Assembly (NCBI GenBank): GCA_040882555.1
Contig: JBBEBC010000136.1
Coordinates: 1-14,146, forward strand
Source: M30B66 sp040882555
Lineage (GTDB): Bacteria; Bacteroidota; Bacteroidia; M30B66
DNA length: 14,146 bases
Reading direction: 5' to 3'
Shown: positions 14,071 to 14,146 of the stretch, piece by piece
How the letters are laid out: the number at the start of each line of letters is the position of its first letter
Position numbering within the stretch: position 1 is the first letter of the stretch
The notes under the pieces: model-generated
Databases searched by the model: none
What the model saw: the letters and a program-made list of their open reading frames with translations, nothing else
Told to the model about the DNA's origin: nothing
Program-made: the position numbers and the translations under genes

Positions 14071-14146
14071 CTGCAAGCATTCCAATTGCTTAATACAACG
14101 AATATCAAGTCTAATTGATGCATAAATTGCAACGATAAATTTTGAT
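14067..14146. other. Possible start of a following cassette, no gene seen
   Basis: After the GTT at 14066-14068 the sequence becomes AT-rich. There is no reading frame long enough to call before the window ends. If the cassette model holds, this is the 5' leader of the next cassette or the old chromosomal flank. Confidence 0.3.

Noticed and set aside
1..14146. tRNA, rRNA, CRISPR array or insertion-sequence transposase
   Set aside because: No tRNA-like cloverleaf, rRNA stretch, regularly spaced repeats or transposase motifs were seen on either strand.

Overview
The window looks like chromosome from a free-living Bacteroidota bacterium, probably of the Cytophagales type (inference). It is AT-rich, has candidate TAnnTTTG -7 promoter elements, makes little use of strong Shine-Dalgarno sites, and carries the MoxR-Bat gene order common in that phylum.

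Left part (1-4850): an unrecognised secreted protein on the minus strand (94-846) diverges from a SulP-family anion transporter (938-2467). Between the SulP gene and a minus-strand ABC exporter (2727-4484) lies an overlooked minus-strand coding remnant (2496-2693). It reads like the last 65 residues of an S41 (C-terminal-processing-type) peptidase with its 5' part missing. Promoter-like palindromes precede both transporter genes.

Centre (4852-13070): a compact co-directional cluster runs moxR, a DUF58 gene, a membrane-anchored Bat-associated gene, batA, batB, batC, batD, batE. Apart from a 122-nt gap after moxR, the genes overlap or are at most 6 nt apart, so they are very likely co-transcribed. 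The MoxR AAA+ ATPase is expected to work with the von Willebrand A (vWA) proteins (DUF58, BatA, BatB). BatC and BatE supply TPR surfaces. BatD and the extra protein supply periplasmic domains tethered to cytoplasmic tails. Together they probably form an envelope-associated chaperone or stress complex; in Bacteroides fragilis the bat genes are linked to aerotolerance.

Right part (13141-14146): a HigBA-type toxin-antitoxin module has its own promoter and a palindromic operator-like site. The toxin gene is frameshifted in a run of eight A while the antitoxin is intact. Just after the antitoxin is a roughly 135-nt imperfect inverted repeat resembling an integron attC site. The sequence at the left edge of the module (GTTGTGCGT, 13141-13149) is complementary to the outer box of this repeat (ACGCACAA, 13938-13945), as expected for a mobile gene cassette of about 925 bp (13142-14066). 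No integrase gene is visible, so this would be a lone or CALIN-type cassette, with possibly another beginning at 14067. This cassette is the most interesting element in the window.
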